The position numbers and the translations under genes were made by a program. Shown piece after piece: positions 9,370 through 18,784 of a stretch of DNA of 22,016 nucleotides. Below the pieces are notes generated by a model. The model had not been told where the DNA came from and did no database searches. It worked only from the letters and a program-made list of their open reading frames with translations. The stretch's first letter is position 1. Every line of letters begins with the position of its first letter. This DNA is from Ophiothrix spiculata (lineage: Eukaryota > Echinodermata > Ophiuroidea > Amphilepidida > Ophiotrichidae). Location: the NCBI GenBank assembly GCA_000969725.1, contig JXSR01S005807.1. One strand, 5' to 3'.

Positions 9370-10538
9370 TTTAAAGTAGCAAAAGTAGTACCAATTTATA
9401 AGAAATCAAGTGCTGAAATATTTTCAAATTATCCTCCTTTATCCCTCTTACCGTGGTTTTTCAAAAATACTTGAAAGACTTGCATTTAACAGGTGTTTAG
9501 ATTTTATTGACTCCCACATAATCCTCAGTGACAAGCAATGTGATTTCAGACCGAATCACTCAACTTCTATGGCTATTACACAACTGGTTGATAAGATCAA
9601 TTCTGTCGTTGAAAATGACGAAACAACCATCGGCATATTCTTAGATTTATCCAAAGCTTTCGATACTATTGATCATGATATTCTTCTTCATAAACTTGAA
9701 CATCATGGATTCCGTGGTGTCGTTTTACAATGGTTCAGGAGTTATTTGAAAGATAGAAAGCAATATGTCTACTGTAATGACTGTAAATCCAATATAAGAA
9801 ACATCGTTTGTGGGGTACTACAAGGACCAATACTTGGTCCCATTCTTTTCATACTTTATGTTAATGATATCATTAATTCATCTGATGTTCTACAATTTAT
9901 ACTGTTTGCAGATTATAACATAATTGTGTTTTCTCATAAAGATATAACAAGACAAATTGATATGGTAAACACATATTTAGAAGAAATGAACAGTTGGTTT
10001 AAATTATCAGTCAATGCAAGCACAACACATTTAATGGTACTTGGTACATGTAAATCTCTAGAAGGAATCATTGTTACTCTTAATAATACACAACTTGAAA
10101 GAGTAAAATTTACACAATTTTGGGGTGTACTTTTTGATGAATGCTTAAAACCACTACTTGAAAAATCATATTGATTGGATATCTAAAACAATCTCAAGAA
10201 ATATAGGCATAATGAATAAATTAAAATATGTTCTCCCACGCATGCTTCATACACTTTATTGCACTTTGATTTTGCCCTAGTTAAATAATGGAATCCTTGT
10301 GTGGGGAAATACATGCAAATCAATCATAAACAAATTGGTGAAGCTTCAAAAATGGGCAATCAGAACCAAAGCTGGTGCTCATTATAGGAGTCATGCTAAT
10401 CTTTTGTTTGCCAAGCATAACTTACTTACTCTTAATAATATGTATTCGATGGAACTTGCTGTTTTTATGTTTAAGTTTTCCAACAATGAACTACCAAATT
10501 ATTTCACCAGACGCTCAGACATCAATGACTGTTTGTGA
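9370..10538 (+). pseudogene. Reverse transcriptase domain of the plus-strand LINE
   Basis: The longest unbroken piece is 9410-10174. Blocks in order are SNYPPLSLLP (near 9425, in a different frame), GFSKILERLAFNR, IFLDLSKAFDTIDHDILL near 9640, WFRSYLKDRKQYV, GVLQGPILGPILFILY near 9813 and FADY at 9905-9916. The family has FADD there, so the second catalytic aspartate is now tyrosine and the enzyme would be dead even if expressed. A stop at 10174 and a frame change lead to WGNTCKSIINKLVKLQKWAIRT (10299-10364) and YSMELAVFMFKFSNN, the C-terminal part. The N-terminal frameshift lies near 9455. Confidence 0.85.
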
Positions 10539-10598
10539 TTTTTGTATTCATATTATTTGGATGTGAAGTTTTTATCGAAATAGATTGAACTTGAACTT

Positions 10599-11565
10599 TG
10601 GAGTTTGGTCGCCATTATTTATGTAACTTAAATTGATTGTGGAACTGCCATTGTAAATAAAACAGTATGTACACAACCTGATTAAAACATTTCATAATAA
10701 GTAGTCCAGTGAATTGCAGGATAAAATATTGCACAAATTTGTACTCAAAAAATGTAATTTTTAGTAAACATGGTCATATTAACCAAAATCAGGATTGGTA
10801 AAGAAATTAACCAGGTTCACAGAAGGCCTGAATCGTATTTTTGTCTTCTTCTTGAAATTAAATAAATGTTAAACAAACAAAAAGATTTCTTATGATAAGT
10901 CTTAAAACCATGATCGGTAGTGAAAATAATCAGGACAATCAAACATGAAATTGTACATTCTCATAGGCACTGATAAGCACACGTTTAATGTGTATAAATC
11001 CCATTGGAATGAAGGAAAAAGAGATGAACTGATAAAAGTGTTCACATCTGGCTTATTTTTCAGCCGATTTCTCTCATTGTTTCTGCATTTGAAAGTATAT
11101 TAAATCTGCTTTACTAAAAAAACAAAAAAAAAATAATTTTATGCTTTTATCAAGGTCAAGATCATATTTAATCCGTGCACATTTTTTTTTTAATTCACGT
11201 AGTAAGTACTTACATCGTGCGTAAAACGTACAGACTCGGTGCAGCTACCGCCTAGTTATACGGAAATCATACTTACACCTATTTGATACCATAACTTTCT
11301 TATAAAACAATAATAAGGGAAAACATGCTTTTACTATTTATTGATTTGGCCTGTATATTACTGTAAATATTTATAAAAAAACTGTCTAGATTGTAATAAT
11401 AAGTTTATTGATCTAAAAAGGTTATTTATACTGATGGCATAACTTTAATTCCTTATTTTTAAATTTGAGGAATAAAGTATCAATATCCTTCCTCATAAAT
11501 ATATACATAAATGACGCCACCATCATTCCATAATAACTTGGATAATAGTTTGCATGTATAACTCA
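10599..11565. other. Long AT-rich stretch without recognised genes
   Basis: No frame resembles a known protein. The only structures I noticed are a perfect 12-bp palindrome GTAAGTACTTAC at 11202-11213 and homopolymer runs near 11120 and 11180. Unrecognised repeats or gene introns cannot be excluded. Confidence 0.4.
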
Positions 11566-11566
11566 C

Positions 11567-11749
11567 TTGCCAAACCTTACATGTAATATCACTAGACCCG
11601 TAAGGCCCGTATCCGTAGGCCTTTCCCTAGTGGTGTGTGCCCATCCATTCTCTCCAATTGTAACGAACCACACAGACAATAAACTTAGTTCTTTAGACAT
11701 TGGACAAGGGCAGCACCATCCCAAACCTTTTCCCAAACATTATATATAA
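11567..11749 (+). pseudogene. Possible GPCR ICL2/TM4 remnant
   Basis: An open frame contains ITRPVRPVSVGLSLVVC near its N-terminal end. This could correspond to the second intracellular loop and start of TM4 of a class A receptor, where a proline follows the DRY region. It lies just upstream of the clearer receptor fragment at 11983, with a small mobile element between. There is no ATG start (first codon TTG), no DRY motif and no clear hydrophobic 20-residue span after it. This is a weak call made mainly from context; it may be chance. Confidence 0.2.
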
Positions 11750-11765
11750 ATCATTTGAAGTATTA

Positions 11766-11976
11766 AGGTGTGTTTACACTGTGACGACTTGGGGGTAACG
11801 ACAACGTAGACCTGCGTATTTTTTACGCCCGTCATCGTTAGTTAAAGTCAGTTAACGCTCATACACGCTGCTAGCTACGCACGCTATCGTTACTATCACT
11901 CGCTTTCAGTTACAATTTTTTAGTTGCAAATACGTTACCCTACGTCGAAACAAGTCGTCACAGTGTAAACGCACCA
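11766..11976. mobile_element. 211-bp MITE with TTA target duplication (PIF/Harbinger-like)
   Basis: The left end AGGTGTGTTTACACTGTGAC and the right end are reverse complements over about 28 bases with two mismatches. TTA flanks both sides (11763-11765 and 11977-11979), fitting the 3-bp TTA/TWA duplication of PIF/Harbinger elements. The interior is unusually rich in ACG and CGT words for this AT-rich region and contains further partial inverted repeats, but encodes nothing. It ends seven bases before the open part of the GPCR-like frame, so it may have interrupted that gene. Confidence 0.7.
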
Positions 11977-11982
11977 TTAGCG

Positions 11983-12559
11983 GTGATAATTATAGCAGCA
12001 TGCAAAGTTTATTGTCGAATTCGGACCCTAGCCTATATTAAAATATTTAGATGTTCTTTAATGGTGGTAACACAATATCTGAGCTTTGATCACTGTTGGA
12101 GTCTTGCAATTGATGAAGGTGATTACATCAAATTGGCTGTTATCACGCTCACTTTTGGACCCCTATTCTGTTTTGTATTCATCTATGCTCGCATATTTCA
12201 TCTCATGCGTAAACATTTTACCCAACGGCGTGAAATGACAAAATCCATGAATATCAAGAATCAGAATGACGGCAAATTGTCGACTCAAGAAAAAAGAACT
12301 GCAAGTACATTCATGTTAATCACATTGGTTTTCTTCATAACGTCCGGGACGTCGAGTATCGGATGGATATATAACACAATCAGTGGCATAGAAAATAACG
12401 AATGGGTTTACTTCTTTTTATTATCGTAGTATACAGTAACAGTTGGTTAAATGCTAATGAATCCTTCAGAGAAAGCGTTACAAAAACTGTTTCAACCGAA
12501 AATCACGAGTGACTCGGAAAACCAAATTACAGTTTCTGCAATAGCGGGTTCATGTAAAA
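11983..12559 (+). pseudogene. Class A GPCR fragment (TM5-TM7), frameshifted
   Basis: The open frame 11983-12429 encodes QYLSFDHCW (second extracellular loop with the usual cysteine), a TM5-like span YIKLAVITLTFGPLFCFVFI, a basic third intracellular loop and a TM6-like span TFMLITLVFFITSGTSSIGW. The usual CWxP of TM6 is absent. After the stop at 12427, the +1 frame gives VVYSNSWLN, a good TM7 match. A second shift then gives MNPSEKALQKLFQ, resembling helix 8, ending at a TAG at 12557-12559. The NPxxY motif is broken. TM1-TM3 are missing and the frame starts with GTG, not ATG, just after a MITE. Two frameshifts and lost key motifs favour a pseudogene. Ligand class cannot be told. An intact gene with introns is less likely. 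Confidence 0.6.
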
Positions 12560-14459
12560 ATTAGCCGACATCGGTTTCAGGTCATCATATTTAGCATTGA
12601 AGGACAATATGTAGATCCTATATATTTTAGTGAACATTGAGTACTACGTAAGCTACGTAGCTTCACATTTATAGCCGGATTTGGTCAATATTCATGATGA
12701 TGAACGCAGACTTTAATAAAACCCTATCTTTTGCCATCTGAAAATGTTAATGTAGAGACAAAATAGATATTTAAAACAAAGAAAAGAAAATAAGATACGG
12801 TCTATTCAAATAATCACTAGTGGGATTCTCCAATAAAAAAGGAAACCAGGATATCCATGTACTTGTTTTTAATACTGTTGATTGAGTAAATTAATGAGTG
12901 ACTGCCTTACATGGGCCGAGGATAAAAGTAACGACAAACTAAATAACTTGTTTTAGAACATGACAGATGGCACCACGCTAATGTAGAAAATATTGCAGAA
13001 CTACACAACTCTGAAAAACTGGTCACATTTTACTTAAGCAATTCAAATATATCAATAAGCGTGTTAAAATATGGCGACCGTAAAATGACTGACTGTAGAT
13101 TAGGTAATACTTTTCCAATTTTTCTGTATTACATTTCTGTGCATTGTTATGGCTTTATCATTGTATATATTTTAATATCTTAATACATGGGTAATTTCAG
13201 TTGAAACGATTTTGCAACATGTTAATTCAGTTGATTTACAAGTATTCATTCCTTTTTATTCTTCAAGTTTAGCTGACAGTAGAGTCAACAAGTTCAATCA
13301 TATTTCTTTTGATATTTTAAGAACATGCTTGATCTCTCGTGAAACTGTCATTTTGTGCAGTTATATTTTTATTGTATTTCCTTCATGTCATCTGTTCACC
13401 TTAAGGAGGTGGCACGTGTAAAAAAATCCGTCACAAAAATAGAATACAAATCTTATAATAGGTTTGTAATAGAAATATTTTAAACAATCTTTACGTGGTC
13501 TATGATGAATGTATTCCTTAAAGATACTACAATAACAAATATATATTTCATAATTGCTAATCATTGAATACAAAAGTAATTGCTGAAAAAGAACTACTTA
13601 AAATAAAATAAGAATAAATGATATATACAGTCTTCAAATAACTATTGATTACAAAACAATGGCATAAAAGTAAATACTAAACATATGAACACGTAATATA
13701 ATTCACTCATCAAATAATAAGGCTTCAAAAATTTAAAAGAATGATTATAGGTTGGTAAAATATGATCTTTCTTGAAGTTTGAACGCACACAAATAATATG
13801 AAATAAAAAATGAAATCATGCAACAAATAGTATACAACAGGTCGATAAACGAAACAATTTGCTCAAACTGGTGAATTCCATAGATGATTATAATCTGGAA
13901 AGTATGTGACGAGTAACATCGAAAGGCGCATCTTTGCGGGTAATCATGTTTAGAGCTACATACAAGCAGATTTAACTTATAAATCATACAGAAAACAAAA
14001 AGAAATTTATGTGCCTTTTCATCATGACAAAACTGAATGGAAATATTTCAAAAATGATGTCTCCTCTTGAAGCCCAATCAATACTATTAATGGTCTTATG
14101 CTTTCAATAAATACAAAAATATTTATTTTGTCAAGGCTGTCACCTGTTTCAAATTATTTGCATGACTTTATTGTGAAATTATACCAATATTTGGTTCACA
14201 TATCATTAATCTTGAGTACGTATAAATTAAACGTGTTATTGAAACATAATGTCATTAAGATTATCTAATCCGTACATTTATCTGGTTTTGCAATACGAGT
14301 TTTTTTAGTGTCAAACTTGGTATAGGACTATGTAAAAATGTATATTTAGTCCCGGGGGGAGCCGCTCGAAGAAAAAAGTGGTACGCATGCTCGTTAGAAA
14401 AAACGAAGAAAAAGGGTCGGATTTTGGCCAATTGGCGTCGTCGACGTCTTTGGGGTGCC
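12560..14459. other. Long AT-rich stretch without recognised genes
   Basis: Nearly 2 kb with only short, unconvincing frames on both strands. A small perfect inverted repeat, CTACGTA-AGC-TACGTAG, lies at 12644-12660. A locally GC-richer patch with CCCGGGGGGAGCC occurs near 14351. I see no RNA gene or transposon protein. Confidence 0.4.
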
Positions 14460-14793
14460 TTTTCAGTGTAATTTGCGACATTAAGGGTTGTCATTTTACG
14501 ATATCTTTGATTTAAGGGTCACTTTTTTGCCAACTATTCTAGAATTCAAAGAAATACAACAGAAAAGGATTCCAATGATTAATGTACCGTATTTATGTAT
14601 TTTATGTCAGGAAATAGTGCATTACGCCGTTGAGGGTCCATTTCAGTGTGCTATGCCATTAAGGGCTCCATTGCCCATTACGCCATTAAGGGGTCAATTT
14701 TGGTGAACTACGACATTTAGGGGTATGATTTTGAATATTTTACGGCATTAAGGATTGGAATTTGCTGTGCATGATTACGACATTTACGGTCCG
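14460..14793 (+). repeat. Degenerate ~30-bp tandem repeat
   Basis: Six consecutive units of about 27-35 bases run from 14611 to 14793, each centred on a TACGRCATTAAGGGGTC-like core. Cores include TACGCCGTTGAGGGTCC, TATGCCATTAAGGGCTCC, TACGCCATTAAGGGGTCA, TACGACATTTAGGGG, TACGGCATTAAGGATTGG and TACGACATTTACGGTCC. Two more diverged units (TGCGACATTAAGGGTTG and ATTTAAGGGTCAC) lie at 14460-14522, separated by ~90 unrelated bases. The array sits about 400 bases upstream of the TRIM start codon. It does not stay open in one frame, so it is a minisatellite and not a protein repeat. Confidence 0.65.
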
Positions 14794-15080
14794 ATTCTAA
14801 TACTCTGTAATCTAGTCCAAGCAGAATATAATTTGTGTTTTGTTAAAACTGTCACGAATAAGAAAATAAAGTGCCTAATTAGACACACGAAAAACATTAT
14901 GGCATTTTGTTTTCTTGTTCGTTACATATTTAACCAAAAAAAAACACCCTATAACAAAAACAATCCGTGTGTCAATGAACTTACACTCATATCTAATTAA
15001 CGAAAGATTACGCAAATACTAAATTATACCTATGAACTTTGATATACACTTATTTATTTACGGATCCCTGGAGTATTAAA

Positions 15081-15254
15081 ATGGATAAGACAGTTTCAGA
15101 TCTTGTTCATATACATTGGGTTTTACACACTGTACATGAACCTCTTGGTGTCTGTGTTAGGGGACTATACCGCCAGACAGCGTGGTCAATAGACACAAAA
15201 TGGCCGACTCAAAACTGTTACATCCAGATTCTAATCCATGCTCACGACTCATGA
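15081..15254 (+). other. Upstream ORF overlapping the TRIM start
   Basis: A true ATG at 15081 with A at -3 and G at +4 opens a 57-codon frame. It passes through the TRIM start codon at 15200 in another frame and ends at 15252-15254. If the transcript begins upstream of 15081, ribosomes would meet this start first and would not easily reinitiate at 15200, so translation of the main protein would be reduced. The encoded peptide resembles nothing I know. Without a mapped transcription start it may simply lie outside the mRNA. Confidence 0.35.
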
Positions 15255-17188
15255 AATGCAGCATGTGCGCCGCCGTAGCTGACAAACCTAAACTACTACC
15301 TTGCCTTCATACATTCTGCATGAAATGTTTAAAAGGCTGGCCTAAAACTCCGCTTGACGAAAATTCAAACGAATCATCAACTACGATTTTGTGTCCAACT
15401 TGTCGCAAAACATGTTTGCTACCGGAAGGTGGGGTAGAAGACATTAGGCCAAATTATTTTGTTTATAACCTAATACAGCGCGAAACACTGAGAAAGAAAA
15501 TTCAAAATGGAAATAAGATATCATGTACGTCTTGCGATGAAGAGGAGGAGAATGCTGTAAGTTGGTGTATGGATTGTAGTGACTTCTTGTGCGCAAAATG
15601 CGGTGATGCGCATAAGACTTTACGGAAGTTTAAACATGATCGCGTGCTTTCTTTAAAGCAGCTGCGTGATAATTCCGACACAGTAGATACATTCCCCGAA
15701 ACCGAAAAATGCAGGAAACATCCTGAAGAGATTTTGAAGTTTTACTGTGAAACGTGTGAAGATCCAATGTGTCGTGATTGCATCGTTGTTGAACATCCGA
15801 GCCCCGATCATAAACAAGCAGATTTGAAGACTGTTATACCGTCACGGAAAGTGGAATTGGACAAACTTTGCCAGAGATGTAAAGATATTCCCGATTATAT
15901 CGATGACGTTTTGAAGCTTGACGATGAGAAAATTGCAGAATTAGAGGCCAATGTGAAAGAAGCCATTGATTTGTACAAAGAGGCTGCAGATAAAGCAGAA
16001 GCTGCGTTTCTTGAGAATATTCGACGACTAGAAGGCGAGAGACGAATGGTGATTGAAAAACACAAAGAAACTTTAGCAGGTAATAAAGCTCAGATATGTT
16101 CTGGTATAGAATTATCCCGGCATGTAAATAAAGTAGGGACAATGTTTGATGTCGGATTGATGTTTGCTCCTTTGTCAAATGCTCTGAGCAACCCCGATGA
16201 GTTGACACCCACGCAACTTGATAACCATATCAGTAAGTTGGGTTTTGTACCAATGCAAGATTTTACCAAGAGTCTGGGAGTGTTGAATAGTTACAAACAA
16301 TGGACACTATACAAAACTATTGAATTGGCCGAGATTAGTAGCCCAAAAGGAATCGCCTTTAATAACAACGGCGAGCTAATGGTCGCCGATTCCAATAATC
16401 TAATCATGATCGGGAATGATGGCATAGTTAAGAAAATTTTATCCACACAATTTGACGAATTAGTAACCTCAAATGATGACTCACAATCTAAACCTAAAGG
16501 CAGCTTACGACCCTCAGCGGTTCTTTCAGCTGGATATGACTCCTGGTACGCTACTGATGAATCGAATTTCTTAAAGATTATAGATGACCAAGGTTATTTG
16601 AAAGATAAAATTGAAACCAGTAGCACGGAAATCGGTGTGTTACCACAACTACGGGGGTTAGCTAGGAACAAGGACCGTCAACTTTTCGTTGGTATCGTGG
16701 ATGGTAAAATCTCTAGTATTCGTATATACTCTGAAAATGGAAGATGGTTAACTAAATTCGACATTCGTTGTATCTACCCAGATTTCATTGCGGTCACACC
16801 GGAAGATCACTTGATTATTACTGGCTTCAACACCGATGACAACCCGCGTGTGCAGCGTCAACCTAGTGTTTACTTACATGACAAAATCGAAGAAGAAGAA
16901 ACACAGAAAACCAGTTACGACTCCGAACCGTATCAGTTTCCAGCACCGGCAGACGTAGCAGAGGGGAACTTTTACCCTACCGGTGTATGCATTCACGAGG
17001 GAGACAAGCTGATATTTGTCGCGTGCTACGGGGAGACACCTGGTATATTTTGCTACACATTTGATGGGAAATACATTGGAATTGTAACAAAGGAGGTAAC
17101 GGCCCCTCAGGGAATCGCTCTTACTGATATCGAAAACACACTAGCAGTTTGCGACGGAAACAGAGTGAAACTATTCCGCTGTTTTTGA
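15200..17188 (+). CDS. TRIM-family RING/B-box/coiled-coil protein with NHL-like propeller
   Basis: An intact single-exon frame of 662 codons. The RING-HC finger uses C20, C23, C35, H37, C40, C43, C65 and C68. B-box1 uses C109, C112, C123, C126, C131, C134, H138 and H146. B-box2 uses C171, H174, C183, C186, C191, C194, H199 and H204. A charged coiled coil spans about 215-330. From about 375 to the end the sequence looks like a beta-propeller, with NHL-like turns SPKGIAFNNNGELMVAD (near 379) and APQGIALTDIENTLAVCD (near 635). The layout resembles TRIM2/3/56/71-type proteins: E3 ubiquitin ligases that dimerise through the coiled coil and bind targets with the propeller. In bivalves such genes are greatly expanded and often intronless, with roles in innate immunity proposed. 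The ATG at 15200 has a strong context (A at -3, G at +4) and an in-frame stop lies at 15158-15160. The CDS looks richer in GC than its flanks. Substrate and exact orthology are unknown. Confidence 0.93.
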   Translation: MADSKLLHPDSNPCSRLMKCSMCAAVADKPKLLPCLHTFCMKCLKGWPKTPLDENSNESSTTILCPTCRKTCLLPEGGVEDIRPNYFVYNLIQRETLRKKIQNGNKISCTSCDEEEENAVSWCMDCSDFLCAKCGDAHKTLRKFKHDRVLSLKQLRDNSDTVDTFPETEKCRKHPEEILKFYCETCEDPMCRDCIVVEHPSPDHKQADLKTVIPSRKVELDKLCQRCKDIPDYIDDVLKLDDEKIAELEANVKEAIDLYKEAADKAEAAFLENIRRLEGERRMVIEKHKETLAGNKAQICSGIELSRHVNKVGTMFDVGLMFAPLSNALSNPDELTPTQLDNHISKLGFVPMQDFTKSLGVLNSYKQWTLYKTIELAEISSPKGIAFNNNGELMVADSNNLIMIGNDGIVKKILSTQFDELVTSNDDSQSKPKGSLRPSAVLSAGYDSWYATDESNFLKIIDDQGYLKDKIETSSTEIGVLPQLRGLARNKDRQLFVGIVDGKISSIRIYSENGRWLTKFDIRCIYPDFIAVTPEDHLIITGFNTDDNPRVQRQPSVYLHDKIEEEETQKTSYDSEPYQFPAPADVAEGNFYPTGVCIHEGDKLIFVACYGETPGIFCYTFDGKYIGIVTKEVTAPQGIALTDIENTLAVCDGNRVKLFRCF

Positions 17189-17243
17189 TATATGAGTACT
17201 TTATCATGTTTCTTCTATAATAGTTATTAGAAGATAACTATGA

Positions 17244-17249
17244 ATTAAA
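17244..17249 (+). terminator. Candidate polyadenylation signal of the TRIM gene
   Basis: ATTAAA, the commonest variant of AATAAA, occurs 56 bases after the TRIM stop codon. A short 3' UTR would suit a compact single-exon gene. No transcript evidence is available, and the hexamer is frequent by chance in AT-rich DNA. Confidence 0.35.
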
Positions 17250-17775
17250 ACTAATGGAGTCATATCTTAAGTAAACACGTCTTTTTCAAAAAAGATATAT
17301 CTTCATACAGCACATACATTTCATCTTTATTTCCTGCTCAGCAAACTCTATAGTTTTGCCTTGGTTAGTTTGACCTTTTATAACTGTGGGTCAGATTAGG
17401 CTGAGCTTAATCCGTTGACACTTTCAGCTGGTTGCCCCTGACAACCTACTTTCGGATAATGAGATGTGCAAGGTCTGTTGACTTAAGCTCTTGCCAAACA
17501 GAAATCCCATTTAATGTGGTCAAGGACAAATTGCATACTCCTTGTTGGTAGTTTCCATGTAACTTCATGCAGGCCTATGAAATTATTGTAAATTGGTGAA
17601 TCAGTCAAGTACAGTCAGTAAGTGCTGCGGTCATCAAATGTCACTAGGGAATGCATTGGATTGTTTTTCCATGATGGTTCAGGACCTATCAATTTCGCCG
17701 AAATGCGCCTCAAATATAATCCTCAAATTAATACATCTTTCACAAAATTGGAGAAACTAATTATACAGTTTTATA
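17250..17775. other. Spacer 3' of the TRIM gene
   Basis: No protein, RNA gene or paired repeat is recognised. Base composition is less AT-skewed around 17380-17660 than elsewhere, which may mark an unrecognised old repeat or the gene's longer 3' UTR. Confidence 0.35.
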
Positions 17776-18461
17776 GTTAAAGGGCCATTATAGATGTTTA
17801 TCATGATAATTTCTTCTAAAGTGGTATTTTTCAAGTAAAAAATGGGACTTAAAAATGGTCAAATTGTGTTTGTACATAATTGTGTATATACTGAGCCCAC
17901 ACAAAAATAATTTACATTACAAAAAGTCTATGTGAGTAGAACTCGAAACTGTTTCAGAAAGTCAAGACCACGCTTTTAAAAAATCTTCTCAGTTCTAAAC
18001 TGTCCAAAAACTGAACACGCCATTGAAATTACATATAAATTATCGCGCCCATGATAAACCACATGCCTGGTCAGACATGCAGAAAAAGCCTTATTTTAAT
18101 AACAATGCGTTATGTCATAATGATCATGTACACTCAAGGTTGACTGGGTATGATGATGTGCCATATCTTGTATAATTTCAATGGCGTGTTTAGTTTTAAG
18201 ATTTGGGACAGGTTTGAACTGAGCAGATTTTTTTAAAGCGTGGTCTTGACTTTCTCCAACAACATTTTGAGTCCTACGCACACAGACCTTTATCTTGAAA
18301 AAGAATCAAAGTATCATGTAATGTAAATTATTTGTGTGTGGGCATGGTATATTCGGAACTATATAGCGACAAAGGTTTGTCATTTTTGGCTTCAAAAAGC
18401 AAAGTTAAGTTTGCATTTCTCGTAATAAAAATGTGTTTTATAATTGCAGTGGGCCTTCAAC
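17776..18461. mobile_element. ~686-bp foldback/MITE element with long inverted arms
   Basis: The outer ends GTTAAAGGGCCATTATA (17776 on) and the reverse complement of the right end, GTTGAAGGCCCACTG, match. Inside, long blocks pair: 17958-17995 with 18217-18254 (core GTCAAGACCACGC), 18013-18030 with the AATTTCAATGGCGTG block near 18174-18190, and AATTTACATTACA near 17911 with its complement near 18320. The two arms are imperfect, with indels, and enclose about 140 bases. No transposase is encoded; a short minus-strand frame at 18096-18281 is a by-product of the arm. The superfamily is unclear, since no target duplication is obvious. Confidence 0.7.
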
Positions 18462-18709
18462 CACAAAACCTTATGATTATTTTGTCCAATTTTGTTGAGG
18501 ACCTGTAGATTTTGGGACTTTTGTGAGCCTTTTGTCAGTCGAATCGATACTTCCATTTGTGCTTGTTCAACAATCCAACGCCGCTGCAGGTGACCTCTTT
18601 ATTGACTGCAGTTTTTATAAAACAAGCACTCAAGATCGTTCATGCAGTTAGTCTACGAGGAATCCATATGCTCAGAAAATGTGAATCCTAACTATTTTTC
18701 AATTATGAA

Positions 18710-18784
18710 AAGATAAACCATGGATTATGGCGGGGTTAATCATGCATTACGAAGCGAGAGATATACCGCTGAGCTATCAAGGCA
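18710..18784 (-). ncRNA. tRNA-like head (pol III A box), possible SINE or tRNA pseudogene
   Basis: On the minus strand the sequence begins GCCTTGATAGCTCAGCGGT, which looks like the 5' half of a tRNA: a 7-base acceptor strand, TA, then the A-box consensus at 18765-18776 with one mismatch. A TTCGTAA string follows at roughly anticodon-loop distance. No matching 3' acceptor strand is present, and the B-box position holds only a weak GGTTTATC. It is therefore not a functional tRNA. A decayed tRNA-derived SINE or tRNA fragment is the best reading. Confidence 0.3.

Larger units (their letters stand above)
7862..10598 (+). mobile_element. Decayed LINE (CR1/L2-like), plus strand
   Basis: This copy carries endonuclease (7862-8660), linker (8660-9370) and reverse transcriptase (9370-10538) blocks, then a very short tail ending in ATTGAACTTGAACTT at 10584-10598, matching the GAACTT-type tail at 1283-1299. 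Frames change repeatedly and stops are frequent, so it is inactive. The 3' UTR stem-loop seen in the other two copies is missing: after RRSDINDC the sequence passes within ~50 bases to the terminal repeat, indicating an internal deletion. It lies head to head with the minus-strand copy at 3780-7600. Confidence 0.8.

Noticed and set aside
3780..10598. Endogenous retrovirus or other viral reverse transcriptase
   Set aside because: The domain order (APE endonuclease then RT), FADD-type box, short repeat tail and lack of LTR, protease or integrase point to a non-LTR retrotransposon.
11202..11213. 12-bp palindrome GTAAGTACTTAC
   Set aside because: Short palindromes of this size occur by chance in 22 kb of AT-rich DNA, and nothing nearby gives it meaning.
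12644..12660. 7-bp inverted repeat CTACGTA/TACGTAG
   Set aside because: Too short and isolated to support a function.
14488..14706. Plus-strand frame of 72 codons
   Set aside because: It runs through the degenerate tandem repeat, which does not keep one frame.
14460..14793. CRISPR-like array of spaced repeats
   Set aside because: Units are degenerate and directly adjoining, with no unique spacers of even length, and the context is an animal genome.
15182..15199. Six-codon N-terminal extension of the TRIM frame beginning at GTG
   Set aside because: GTG is not a normal animal start codon; the ATG at 15200 has a strong context and all domains lie downstream.
15834..16208. 124-residue antisense frame inside the TRIM gene
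   Set aside because: It mirrors the coiled-coil coding sequence and resembles no protein; it is a by-product of codon use.
18096..18281. Minus-strand frame of 61 codons
   Set aside because: It lies in the right arm of the foldback element and has no known domain.
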